Assembly (NCBI GenBank): GCA_001557505.1
Contig: LSAX01000001.1
Location: 3,286,001 to 3,350,000 of the forward strand
Direction of reading: 5' to 3'
Length of the DNA: 64,000 nt
DNA from: Reticulascus tulasneorum
Lineage: Eukaryota > Ascomycota > Sordariomycetes > Glomerellales > Reticulascaceae
The position numbers and the translations under genes were made by a program. The notes beneath the pieces were generated by a model that was not told the origin of the DNA, searched no databases, and worked only from the letters and a program-made list of their open reading frames with translations. Below, piece after piece: positions 13,852 to 25,234 of the stretch; within the stretch, counting starts at the first letter, position 1; each line of letters opens with the position of its first letter.

Positions 13852-14744
13852 TCTCGTTGTTTGGCTGTCATTCCTCCAGCTGTAGAACAGGTCTGGGGTT
13901 CCAACTTTGGCTTTTTTCACAGCTTCGTTTCGGCGAATTCCACGGTTACCCGGGGGCGGATTTGGTATCTTTCTGTATGGAAGGGGGGCATGGGATGGGC
14001 GGTGCCGTGTCCTCTCGAGCTATTTGTACAACGTCGAGATTCCCTTTGTCAGTTCAGTTCCGTCGCCGGGTTGACGATTGTTTACTGTCACTGTACGATA
14101 TACCAATAATAGGGGTTTCGCGACCAGATATCATTCGGCCCAGGCTCTCTCTGCCTCGGACTGTAGACGTGCATTTGCATACTGTGCGCAAGTCGTGACT
14201 ATCTCACCTGACGAGGTGCTAAACCTAGAGAGTTGCTATAATCGGACGTTCCCGAGCTATGTTTCAAGCTCCGTACCCAGCACTAGAGAAAGCTCCAAGC
14301 AGTCAAATATCAAAAAGAAAACTGGAGGTGTGCGTCTCAGTAATACAATGGTCCCGATGGTTTCTGTGTCAGGCTGATGCCGGGGAGAGCGAAGTTACAG
14401 AGGTAGAAGGCAGCAAGGAGCAAGGATAGGGACTAAGATGACAGAAAGAAGTGATAAACGGCTTTCTAATGTCTGAAAAAGCGCCGCTTACACTCAAGAG
14501 ACACAAACATTGTAGCCGCAGGATCTTTTCTTTGTTACTAAGACCGCACGCAAGCAATGTTCCTGATCATAACTAGCTCAGAAGACCAAACGCCAAACTC
14601 AGCCAGAACACCGCTTTCCGCAAGAACCACAAACACCTTGTCCGAACCCGTGCCTTTTATACGGCCTGAGGCCTGAGGCCCATCCCATTGCAACCAAAAG
14701 GGTATCCAGAAAAGAGCCTGCCAAAATGCCCCAAAAACGCCTTT
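13852..14744. other. Convergent intergenic region
   Basis: Lies between the 3' ends of the HMG-box gene (+) and the unknown gene ending at 14745 (-). No further gene is seen. Confidence 0.4.
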
Positions 14745-16421
14745 TCACGCCCTTGTAGCGCCGATGGTTTTGAGAAGAACATTACCAGCGCCATCCATCC
14801 AAGAAGCTCCAGTGTACTTCAGTTTCCGCCGGCTCGCAAGGTAAAGCACCAAGTACATATGCCCCACAACGTGTCCCCAGCAGTACACGCGGATGGATAA
14901 CCAAGACTCATCTCTCTTGCACCAGACACCCCATCCAGCCAGGCCAAACCCTATCCAATTGGCAATAAATCCCCAAGTCGTCTTCACCAAGTCCTTGTCC
15001 CAATCCGCGCAATCCACAAACCAGTGACCGCGTTCGAAGGGCTGCAGCTCCCGCAACTGCCCGACAGGCTTAAATCGTTTGGTGATTTCGAGGTCGGTTG
15101 CTAGCTGCTGCATTCTCATTGTGATCAAATCTGCAGGCGTGATATTCTTCATTGACACCGGTGGGTCACCGGGGTGGATTTCCAATTTCTCGAGATACAG
15201 ATCATGACATCGTGCGCGTAATTCATCCGCACTAATCTCAGTCTTATTGCTGATGCTGGCTTGTTGCAAAGGTAGAGGGCCGAGATCGCTCAAGCTCCTT
15301 GCCAAAGATTGCTGTGCTGTCTCGGGTACACCACGATCTATCCGCTTTCTCGGAGGGGGCTCGGAATCTGCTCGGACTGGTGAGGTGTCGAGTTGTTCAA
15401 GTGCGCTTCTCCTCAATCTTTTGGAGCCAACGTTTATCGAGGTCTGAGACTCCCGGCCAGATGATTGACTGGGCCCGTGGCTTGCTTGTCCAGTGCTCGA
15501 CTGTGAGCATATAACCACTCCGCCATCAAGCGAATCATCAACATCTGTCTGCTGGATAGAGCCGGGTCGAGCATCACTACTTGATGTAGTGGCAACGACT
15601 GGGTGGTCGCCAAGCGGCTCATCAAAAGACGCACGAGTGGCCGGGTGAGGAAGCTCTGGTGAGCGAGGGATGATAGAGCCACCAGACAGCAAAAGGTATT
15701 GCTCTAAAGTTCTACTCGGAGAGTTGAACTGATTCATGCTGATATCATTATGCGGATTCGAATCTTCGACAACACTCGAGGTTCGCTCCCACGAGCCCTG
15801 AGGCAAGTCGCCTGAATCTAAGGCACCAGGTCTTTCTGCCGCCTGAATGACAATTCTCGGGGAGTTGAGATTATCCCACACGCTCCCAAATGATACATCT
15901 GGCGAATTGAATGAGCCAACTACAGGCGACGATTCGGTATTGGATAGTCTTGGTCGTTGCGCACATGGTGGCACCCAAGCATCCTCACCGGGTGAAGCTA
16001 AGAAGCAAGATATCAGAAAAAAATGGCCCAAGAAATGTTGATAACTGAGCCTACTCACAAGTAGGTATCAAATTGAGTTTGCGTGGCGAGCCGGGAGTAC
16101 GAGATACTTCTAGTCTCGCACTCTGAGAAGAAGATAGTATAGACGAACTCAGAGATATTGAATCTACGGAATGAAATGTTAACCACGACCGAGAGCTTAA
16201 CGAATGGTAGACTGGTATTCAAGTCGTATCCAACCTTCTTGTTCTGGTTGACGCGAGGCTCCCGCAGCGCTATCATCCTTTAGTGAGAGGAGCGCAGTTG
16301 TTTGTGAGCTCGGCTCAAAGTCAAGGTAGGCTTGGGCAAGGGCCCGGTAGCGAACGTCGTCCCCAGCTCTACATCTTGCCGTGATATGGACGAGGATTTC
16401 GACTTCCTCATCTCTCTCCAT
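14745..16421 (-). CDS. Unknown fungal protein with hydrophobic C-terminus
   Basis: Three minus-strand exons (16202-16421, 16059-16163, 14745-15997) joined at GT-AG sites give 525 aa. The start MERDEEVEILVHITARC opens a short helical N-terminal domain with the segment YRALAQAYLDFEP. Exon 2 and the start of exon 3 are a Ser/Pro-rich linker (SSSILSSSQSARLEVSRTPGSP) that continues as disorder to about residue 390. The last ~150 residues are a folded domain rich in Trp, with a hydrophobic stretch around WGFIANWIGFGLAGWGVW and another around RVYCWGHVVGHMYLVLYLA; these could be membrane-associated helices. I do not recognise the family. The frame agreement across both junctions supports the model, but the exon 2 borders rest on splice consensus only. 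Confidence 0.7.
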
Positions 16422-17082
16422 CGCGACTGCCAGTGTCCCGACTTGTTGACAAGTTCAAGTCATGGTTCGGGATACGCTGCATGTGAATGGTGCGAAGCAG
16501 CAAGAGCAAAACAACTGGTGAAGGTGAATTGAAGGAGAAGCAAAGCAAAAGGAGCCAGAGGGGTGAGCTAATTAAGAAATATGTAAGGCGAAGGCCAACT
16601 AACAGCCTGTAGCTTGCGGTAAAGTGAGCTTTGTGAACTTGGTGAACCTGGTGGGTCGGCGGTTCCAGGCAGTCAGTGTGGTGTGAGTGAGTGACATCGA
16701 CTCAGCTAACCAACTCGGGCCCATCGTACTCGTGATGAATAACTTAAATAAAAGTGAAAGTTGAAGGTGTCCGTGCACGGAAGTGCGGGCCCACCATCCC
16801 GCAGGCCCAAGGGTCCAGCATGCAGGCTAAATTGACCTTGGCGTCGAAAATGAATCGGTACATTGGCGACTGCGCAAATCCTCATACAACAGACGGGTAT
16901 AGATGTTCGACATGGGAAAAGATTGGGGATTGGAGGATTCGGCTTCTTCCGACCATAGACAGCGGCCCCATCAACAAAGGGTGCTGCCACCCCCAGAATA
17001 TTTCCATCTTCGACGAACAAGCCCACGACCTGCCTTCCGACAGCCTCTCCCACTTCCCTACGACCCCGAATTCACCGCAAAA
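16422..17082. promoter_or_regulatory. Divergent promoter, unknown gene / ERG26
   Basis: About 660 bases between two gene starts on opposite strands. The 3' part is C-rich, consistent with the ERG26 leader. No known sterol-regulator site is claimed. Confidence 0.4.
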
Positions 17083-18253
17083 ATGGCTGAGAAGAACACT
17101 GATTTGGGAAAGGTCCTCGTCATCGGCGGCAATGGCTTCCTCGGCCACCACGTCGTCGCCCAGCTCGTCACGAGCTGGACCGCCAAAGTCTCGGTCATCG
17201 ACCTCAGATGCTCGCACAACCGGCGCCCCGACTCGGACGGCGTAAAGTACTTCGAGGCCGACATCACCGACGAGGAGAGGATGCTGTCCATCTTCGAAGA
17301 AATCAAGCCGGACGTGGTCATCCACACCGCATCGCCCGCCCCCCAGGCCGAGGCCAAGATCGCGAACGACTTATTCCAGAGGGTCAACGTCGAAGGGACC
17401 AAGAGCATCATTGCTGCGAGCCAGAAGACGGGCGTGAAGGCGCTGGTATACACAAGCTCCGCTAGCATCATTAGCGACAACTCGAGTGATTTGATCAACG
17501 CGGACGAGAGATGGCCTGTGATCAGGGGCGAGGACCAAACGGAGTACTACTCCGAGACCAAGGCAAGTCACCCGCACTCCACTTTGATACTTACCGTAGC
17601 CTAACAATGTCCAGGCTGAGGCAGAAGAACTCGTCCTCAAGGCAAACCGCGCCAAACCTTACAGCCTGCTCACCTGCGCCATACGCCCCGCCGGCATTTT
17701 TGGCGAAGGCGACACCATGGTGACCAAGAAGATGATCGACATTTACCGCGAAGGCAAAACCGCAGTCCAGGTCGGCTCCAACGACAACATCTTCGACTTC
17801 AGCTACGTCGGCAACATCGCCCACGCCCACCTGCTCGCCGCCCGCCTGCTCTCTGCCACGGCCAAGTCCTCCACCGCCCCGCTCGATCACGAAAAGGTCG
17901 ACGGCGAGGCCTTCCTCATCACCAACGACGCCCCCATCTACTTCTGGGACTTTTGCCGCGCCATCTGGCGTGCCGCTGGCTCGACGCAGGGCACCGAGCA
18001 CGTGTGGCAGCTCCCGAGGGAGATTGGCATCGTCCTCGGCTATTGCAGCGAGGTGTTCTTCAGCATGATCAACAAGCCGCCCACCTTCAACCGCCAGAGG
18101 ATCATTTACAGCAGTATGACGAGGTACTACAACATCTCCAAGGCGAAGCGGGTGCTAGGATACAAGCCAATCGTTAGTTTGGAGGATGGAATCAATAGGG
18201 GAGTGCAGTGGTTCCTGGATCAGGAGAAGAAGGCTGCAACGGCGGCGGCGTAG
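17083..18253 (+). CDS. ERG26: Sterol-4-alpha-carboxylate 3-dehydrogenase
   Basis: Two exons (17083-17562, 17615-18253) give 372 aa, matching Erg26. The enzyme works with Erg25 and Erg27 in the C-4 demethylase complex of ergosterol synthesis at the ER, oxidising and decarboxylating the 4-carboxysterol with NAD. It has the Rossmann motif GGNGFLG (15-21), FEADITDEE, VIHTASPAP, and the catalytic YxxxK as Y156-S-E-T-K160, followed by RPAGIFGEGD and DFSYVGNIAHAH, all typical of the 3-beta-HSD family. The intron (17563-17614) falls directly after the Lys160 codon and must use a GC donor (AG|GCAAGT): the nearby GT at 17567 would shift the frame into a stop. Other 3-beta-HSD family members are possible, but length and motifs favour Erg26. 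Confidence 0.9.
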
Positions 18254-19192
18254 TGACGTGTACTTTTGCTGCCTAGGTTTGAGTATTTTGGGAGAATCAA
18301 CAGAAGAAAGGAGGGAGGAGCTTCTCATATATAATTGATAGTCATATACCCACGATATGTGGACTTAATATCACGACAAGTATAAAACACTCTCAAAGTG
18401 CAAAGTGCAAGCAAACATTCACAAACAGCCGTCTGACCCAATGGGCTCATCGCAATCACGCACGGGATAGTGCTTCAGTTATGACGAGAATGGAACAATC
18501 GACTATGACCTGCCTGCTGTTAGTTGGAGAACTACAAGCTTCCTTTTTGGCACGGTTCAATATGCCCATCTCACCAGTCTTACCGTTTGTCAGACGAGTA
18601 GTGGGAAAGAAAAGGATATCATGAAAGGAAAAGTCATTGGGGCAGTACCCACGCCGCTCGCCTCCTCTCTCTATCCTTCAAACCATCCAACTCAACTGCA
18701 CGCACTACCTTAATAAACCCTCCTCAGGGTAGGAAGACAGAAGATATGGGAAACTGCACAGAAAGACCACGGGCATACATACATCAATCAGCATGTTTGT
18801 TTTGCCTATACTGGGTAGGGCCTATGGAGAATCATAATCCAACCTACTCCAAACCACTCTTTTCGTCGAAAGGTGTAAGGAAAAAAATATGCCCGCATCC
18901 CTTTTTTGGTTGCTTTAATTTCTGAAAGCCAAGAAAACTGAAGTGACCGAAAAAGGGGATGAAGAGGGAAACTTGACATCATGCCCGCCGTCATAAGAGT
19001 AAACTAACAGAGAGAAGAAGAAAAAGGGTAGTTCTCTTCCTTTTTGATTGTGAAAGTTGGAAACGCCGCCAACGATGCATTGATATGAACTCTGGAACCA
19101 AATCATGCCCCTATAAGATGATGAGAAGTGATCAAGGTTGACAACACCTCCCCCGCAATGCCGTTCGCCTTGCAAACATGTACGCCGAGGCT
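18254..19192. other. Convergent intergenic region, ERG26 and LRG1 3' ends
   Basis: AT-richer DNA holding both 3' flanks. No coding block is recognised. Confidence 0.4.
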
Positions 19193-22100
19193 TTATATAT
19201 TCCCACCCACCCCGACTCCGCCATTTTGCCTCCAGCCAGAGTTTCGCCACTCTCTTCTTTGATTGCCATCTGGAGTCTCAAGGTTTGTGTCTGAGTGATC
19301 AAACTGCTGTCCATAGGGCGAAGGGTGGCCGCTGTCGTCGGGGTTCCTCCATTTGGGTGGTGGCGTTCCCGGATTGGCATTGTTATACGGCACCGAAGGT
19401 TCATTGACCGTCCGGACGCTGCTCTCCTGCTGCCAGAGAGAAGGATCCGTCTCGACTCTTCTTGCCGGCGGGCGAGTTGAGTTATCTGCCCGATTATATG
19501 CCTCATTGAAGTCGCCATAGCCTGGCCGTTGACCGGCCTGGCCAGCCCGATCCTGATACCGCTTTAAGATTTCCTTGGTGGTGGGGTCGGAGTTGTTGCC
19601 AAATATGAAGGGATCATTGAGGAGGTCCATCACTTCATCGGGAACCTAGAAGAGCTAATGTTAGTATTCGGATAATGAATCGAGAATCTAGAATTGACTT
19701 ACCAAGCACATCTCCTCAATATAGTTGATCAAGCCCTCGACAGCAACAATCGCATACATAGGATCGCTATCCAAGGCAACAGCCTTGGAAGTTGTATAGA
19801 GAACATTTGGTGCGATGACTGTAGAGAGATTCCTGATGTCCATCCTGGAACCCGACTCTTCGTCAACTTGATGGAATGATCCCGCCCATTTCAAGAAACA
19901 GAAAAGAATCTCAAGAGAATCGCGATGGCATTTGGGTAGTAGGCAGCACGTCAAGTGGAGACATTGCCTCCTCTTTTCGTCGTCTGGAATCTTGGCTACT
20001 GCCAACCAGAGTCGGTGCAGCTTGTTGGTCATGAGAGGGTCTGGAAGTTCGCGCAGATAGCGCTTCAGTAGAGCAGCGACCTGGACAACTGGTTGTTCCA
20101 TGAAATTGACATTGTCGGCGCCTTCGCGATCGATTCTTTCACAGAGCTCGGCCAACTTCTTGATGTTGCCATTCTTTCGGAACACGCCTTCTACCGAGAG
20201 ATCCATCTTCCTCATGGAGGCAATGATATCATCAACGATGGCAGGGATTCGAAGGGTACCCGGGCCAACACCGTCGGTGGACTCGGCGCCGTCCCTTTCG
20301 ATGATCACTTCCAGGGGTACTCCGAAGATGCCCTTCTTCTTGACTCCCTTGGACTTGTCGTTCTTGAAGGCCTTGCCAAGGTTCTTCCAGAACGTAGGCG
20401 ACTTTCTGGTCTCAATGAAACTTAGAAGTTCTTCCAGCGTGAACTCGTGCTCAAGCATCGGGTGCATCGTTAGGACGGCGAGATGCCTGACAATGAAATA
20501 TTCCAAGGCAGGAAGCTCAGAGAAGAACCGTCTCCCCATGCGTTGTGGCATCTGATCGCCTCCCATACGTAAGTCAGTGTCTCTCCCGGTGGAGTGAGAT
20601 CTTTGGTGGCCGAGATTGGGTTCTGTCGCCGGAGACCTAAATAATTCCTGCCGTCCCGGGTTGTACTGCTCTCGTACTTGTTCCGCCGCAACGATTCGAG
20701 GAATGTCATCCAGCGTCAACGCGTTCTCATGTCCAAACATCATGTCAGTCGTCCCCTCTTCGGTGAGACCTCGATCCTCCACGATTTGAAGCCCTGGACC
20801 ACTGCGCCCAGTGTCATCACCGCTGGCTGAGCCCGGGCGGACAGTTCGACCCTCCGGACCATCCATAACTCGCGATGTTCTGGCTTTCCTAAAACTAGAC
20901 GACAAGTGCTTATCCAGTCGCGTGCTTCTTAGTCTGCGTACGTCGTTGAGGGTGTTCTCGTATGAGGATTCGCGTTGGTGATCTCTCGGGTCGCCTGCGT
21001 AGGATTTGGAGCGGGCATCCATCTTTAAATGTGGTGCGTCCCTATCTCCGGCAACTCGAAACCCATCACCAGGTTCGTACCCGTTCATTGGTGTGTCGCC
21101 AGAAGCGCTTGGTAGGGCCCCCGTACTCCGAAGAATGTCCAAGAGCCGTGCCAATGCCACCTTCAACAAAAACACATACTGTTGAAGCTTTGAGACATGC
21201 TCAAATGCCGGCATGTCCTCGCTATTGATAGCAACACAGTTGTTGCAATATATTTTCTTGTCGAAAGCATTCCACCGTGCATCCTCGAGCCTTCGCCCAA
21301 GCTCTTTGCCACATCTTGTGCACTTCACACAGCCAATGTGCCACCGCTTGTCTCCGTTCTTTGCACACTCATCCTCAACCGACTTGTTGCAAAGAGCACA
21401 ATGATCAGAGTCCTTAGCTGAGAGTCTTGATGTACCGCTGGTGATCTGGAGTGAGTTGTCGTCCATCTTGATTTGCTCCACATCACTCAGATCCTCAAGG
21501 AACTGATAAATGCCTTCAGAGCTCTTGGACTCTTTCTCAAGCCTCAATGCTCCTTGCAGGCAAATTCGGATGAGAAGCTTCAGATAATGGGCGAGCCCGG
21601 TCACGAGGGACAGTAGTTCTTGCGTTACCCCCAGCTTGCGAGCTCCAGTGTCCTGAGACTTGGAAAGAAGGGAGAAGAAGGACACGATCTTTTTACAGAG
21701 AAGTTTGGCCTCCCGTCCGTACGACAGTCCTGGGCGTGAATGTTAGCTCTTGATGCGCATCACGATAGTCTGGGGAAGTCATACCTTTCAGGTTAAGCTT
21801 AATCATAGTGGAATCTAGCCTGTCGGCTGCTTGGAAGAGAACCTCGACATGCCAGATAAACTTCTTCGCGACAAGCACACCGTCGACGTAGGCACCATTA
21901 CTGACGTGGAGCAGCATGTCGGATATACATGCTGCGGAAGACTCTTCGAAGGTTGATAGCACACTCCAGATCCGGTAGACCTTCTCTTCCATCCGTTCTT
22001 CTTCTTCTTTGATCGCATTTTTGGTTGTTTCGTCATATTCTTTCGATACCTTTGGACTGTCCGTAGGTTGAGTCAATCGCACATTCCAAAATTTGTGTAT

Positions 22101-22893
22101 CATGTAACATTCTGGATGCCAGTGCTGGTTCTGCCCGTTCCGAAAGATCTCGACGAACTGTTTGAGGATCGCAGTCTGGCATCCGTTACAACGCTGTGCG
22201 AACTGTGTCGAGTAGTGATAATGGCAGTAGACATTGCCATCATGTTCGTAATAGCTATCTTGCGCCCCGAAGACCGTTGGGCACAGAGAACACGTGAAAT
22301 GGTCCACGTGGTACTTTCGATCCAGAGCAGTAATGTATGAACCACGCAAGGCCCCACCACATTGATGGCATAACAGTCCCAGTCGTCGGAAGTAGTCAGT
22401 TTCACAGAGGGGATATTGGCCTTCGCCATTCTCGTCGTCGGCTGGGAAGAACTTGGACGCCACTATCTCACCACAGTCCTAAAGAAATGCGAATGTCAGC
22501 AACAGCACTTCGAGGTTGCGGGGTTGGGCCACCTACGCGACATTTGAAGCAGTCCAAGTGGAAAGTCCCATCCAGGGCTCGCACAAATTGACCCGTCAAT
22601 GGCAGCTCGCATTTCTTGCATATTCTTTGCTGGCCGCTCGCCGACCGCCCACTCCTTGGCTTGGATCTGTTCCTCTCACCGCTCCGTCTCATGTCATCAT
22701 CCCATTCACGGTCGGCAAGGCCAGGCGTCCTCGGACCGGGAGAACCTGCCTGTCGGTTATGATAGCCGCTGTCTGGTGTTCTGCGTCCCCCATTCTGCCA
22801 GCTCCTATCCCCTGGGTGGCCAGAATCAATCGCGGGGTGGTGACCGGCGTGAAGTCGATCGTCTGGCGACCCCTTATCGTAGTCGGAGGCCAT
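19193..22893 (-). CDS. LRG1: LIM-domain Rho GTPase-activating protein, Lrg1 type
   Basis: Four minus-strand exons (22537-22893, 21785-22478, 19703-21729, 19193-19645) encode 1176 aa. A disordered N-terminus leads to two adjacent LIM zinc-binding domains (from CKKCELPLTG at ~94, then CHQCGGALRG), a helical region, a third LIM (HCALCNKSVEDEC, ~430) and a RhoGAP domain in the C-terminal half, with GVFRKNG carrying the arginine finger, LKRYLRELPDPL and NLSTVIAPNVL. Three LIM domains plus a C-terminal RhoGAP is the Lrg1 layout; Lrg1 switches off Rho1 and so restrains beta-glucan synthesis and cell-wall integrity signalling, and its Neurospora counterpart is needed for tip growth. The last exon encodes a Pro/Asn/Gly-rich tail. 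Introns are 55-58 nt with GT-AG ends. Confidence 0.93.
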
Positions 22894-24115
22894 TCCGACT
22901 TATTCTAATGTGTTGTATCCGATCGCTCCCCTCAGATCGATAGGCAGTTTCTCAATGAATCTTGTCAGTCTTGGGAGTCGAATGAGGAAATGAGCAGGGT
23001 ATTATCGGTCTGCATCAGCTGCACCGGTTCCTTGATGGCGAGACGGCTATTGACAGGGTACAAGTTTTGGTATCGATTCCGCACGATCGTATTATTTTTC
23101 GCGAGGAGCAGCACTAAGTAGTGTCCAGCATTCGCTCGCAGATGTTCGCGTGACTAGTGAAGCACAACAAGCCACCGGGTTGGCGCTGGGCGGAGCAGTA
23201 GATTCGAAGTCCCTGGCTTACGGCGGCAGTGGCAGTGAGAGCAATGCAACCGACAGCTGGAATCAGCAAGCATAGATGGCGCTGAGACTGCAAGTGGCGA
23301 GGAGAGAGGCAAGTCGATCGAGACAATCGTTCGGTCGGGAGAGAGCTTGTTCGAAGTGAGCCAGCGTTGCGAAGGCGGCGCCGTGCTTTGTCGTTGCGGG
23401 TTAGGGAGATTTAGTGGGCTGAACGGGCGGCACCCAAAACTTGGGCAATTTCCAGGTGGTGCTCGTCCCGGACACTAAACAGACGATCGCCGTCTAGGCT
23501 TTTCCAAAGACACCTATGCACCCGAAAAAGCACCGGGAGAATTGCAGCTCGAGCCCGTCTCTCGACAGAACAAAGAAGCTAAACGGCGTGGAGGAATGTA
23601 AGGAATCAAACGAGGGGCATTCAATTATCAATGCTGGGGGCCGTCGGGTCCTAGCACTTGGACAGTGGAGGCATGATGCTATTTCCAGGGTCATTGGAAT
23701 TGCGGTGGTGGTCCTGGCTGATTTCTTGACGCCTCAGGCGCTGACAAGAGGAGACGTACCTGACCGCACGGCACTTCTGTCGATTTTCGCCTAAAGGGGG
23801 ATGATCACGTGCACGGCGTTAGAATCTGCCCGATTAGATGCATAATGCCATAGATGTAGTTATCCGAGCGTTCAGGGTGGTGAAGTGGGTAGATTTCTTT
23901 GTCAGCGGAACAAGACTTACATAAAACCTGACCCCTCCCTTGTCCCAAAGAGATAACGGTGTGGCTGCGGGCTCTAAATGCTAGTAACCCATACCTCACA
24001 GTGAGATATTATATGGTGTGGTGGATGGTTCTTTGACTTGTAGTACCAGTGGGTGAATGTTTAAACCAGCCTTAGCCTAACAGAACTTTGGCATATCTCT
24101 TGTAACTCACACACA
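22894..24115. promoter_or_regulatory. Divergent promoter region, LRG1 / FCY1
   Basis: About 1.2 kb between two divergent starts. No coding block is recognised; it must include both promoters and probably a long LRG1 leader. Confidence 0.4.
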
Positions 24116-24793
24116 ATGGACGATGCTGCGGGCCTAGCCATTGCAATTGAGGAAGCAAAGCTGTCTGCATCTCAAGGTGGCATCCCTGTGAGTCAAGTTC
24201 TACCTTTGATGCTGTATCAAGCCGCCGTATCTCTTGGTGGTTCTGACTGTCTTCAAGGTTGGGGCAGCTCTGGTTTCAAGTGAAGGGAAGCTTCTTGGCC
24301 GAGGTCACAACCAAAGGGTCCAACTCGGATCCCCAATCCTCCACGTTAGTTCGACATTCTAGTATAAATCACATCATCGGTAAGGCATTAACCTGACTTC
24401 CTTTCAGGGTGAAACATCAGCCCTGGCAAATTCTGGCCGCTTGCCTGCCAGCGCTTATAGAGGCAGCACGATGTACACAACTCTCTCCCCTTGTGATATG
24501 TGTAAGAAGTGCCTCTCCTCCGCCCCGTTGCGCCGGCTCGGTAGTCCGTCCAGGGTTCAGACAGGATGCTAAAAACTCGTTCAGGTACCGGCGCCTGCAT
24601 ACTGTACGGCATCAAGAGAGTCGTCATCGGAGAAAACAAGACATTCCTGGGCGGGGAGGTATATCTCCTACAGCGCGGGGTCGAAGTGGTGGTATTGAAT
24701 AATTCAGAGTGCAAAGGGCTGATGGACAAGTTCATCACTGAGAAGCCTGAAATCTGGTCAGACTCCCCAGTGAGGCACTCAAACGTGTCGTAG
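24116..24793 (+). CDS. FCY1: Cytosine deaminase
   Basis: Four exons (24116-24187, 24258-24344, 24408-24501, 24585-24793) give 153 aa, close to the 158 aa of yeast Fcy1. The enzyme deaminates cytosine to uracil in pyrimidine salvage and also converts 5-fluorocytosine to 5-fluorouracil. The zinc site is complete: His53 and Glu55 (LH|GE, split between exons 2 and 3) and Cys82/Cys85 in SPCDMC. Also present are GRGHNQRVQLGSPILH, MYTTLSPCDMCTGACILYGI and the C-terminal FITEKPEIW that closes the active site. Introns are 63-83 nt, all GT-AG. It diverges from LRG1 and converges on SNT2. An intact gene predicts sensitivity to 5-fluorocytosine if uptake and UPRT are present (inference). Confidence 0.94.
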
Positions 24794-25234
24794 TGCACCG
24801 AGTTAACATAGCTTGTACCATAGGTGTGAGGACATCGGAGAGCCACACTCAAAGTAGTTCTTGATTTATGATGGCGGTAATCTGTTCCGCATATCTTTCT
24901 CAAATCTATTGAACATTGTTGAGACAGTTGGGATGGAGCCGGAACACTGTCCACTCCTTCTCACATCCATCCCCCAAGTCTCTGTCACAAAACCCCCCAC
25001 CCAGGTCTTCCCATCGTTTGGCGGTCTCGCACAAATACAAAGCGAGTGGTTATTCTACATGATAAAGCCAGCCCTTTCTCCCACAAATTTCTATCCCTCC
25101 TGAATAATGGCATTTATGAAGCCGCGACGACTTTTCATGCCCAAACTCGCATGCCAACCTGGCCGATACTGTACCAAGTACCAGGCCTAAAACGCCGTGA
25201 CTGTAGAAATCAAAACATGAAATCGTGAAGGATA
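24794..25234. other. Convergent intergenic region, FCY1 and SNT2 3' ends
   Basis: No coding block or RNA gene is recognised. Confidence 0.4.

Noticed and set aside
17567..17614. GT donor at 17567 for the ERG26 intron
   Set aside because: It gives a stop immediately after the junction; the GC donor at 17563 keeps ETK-AEAEE.
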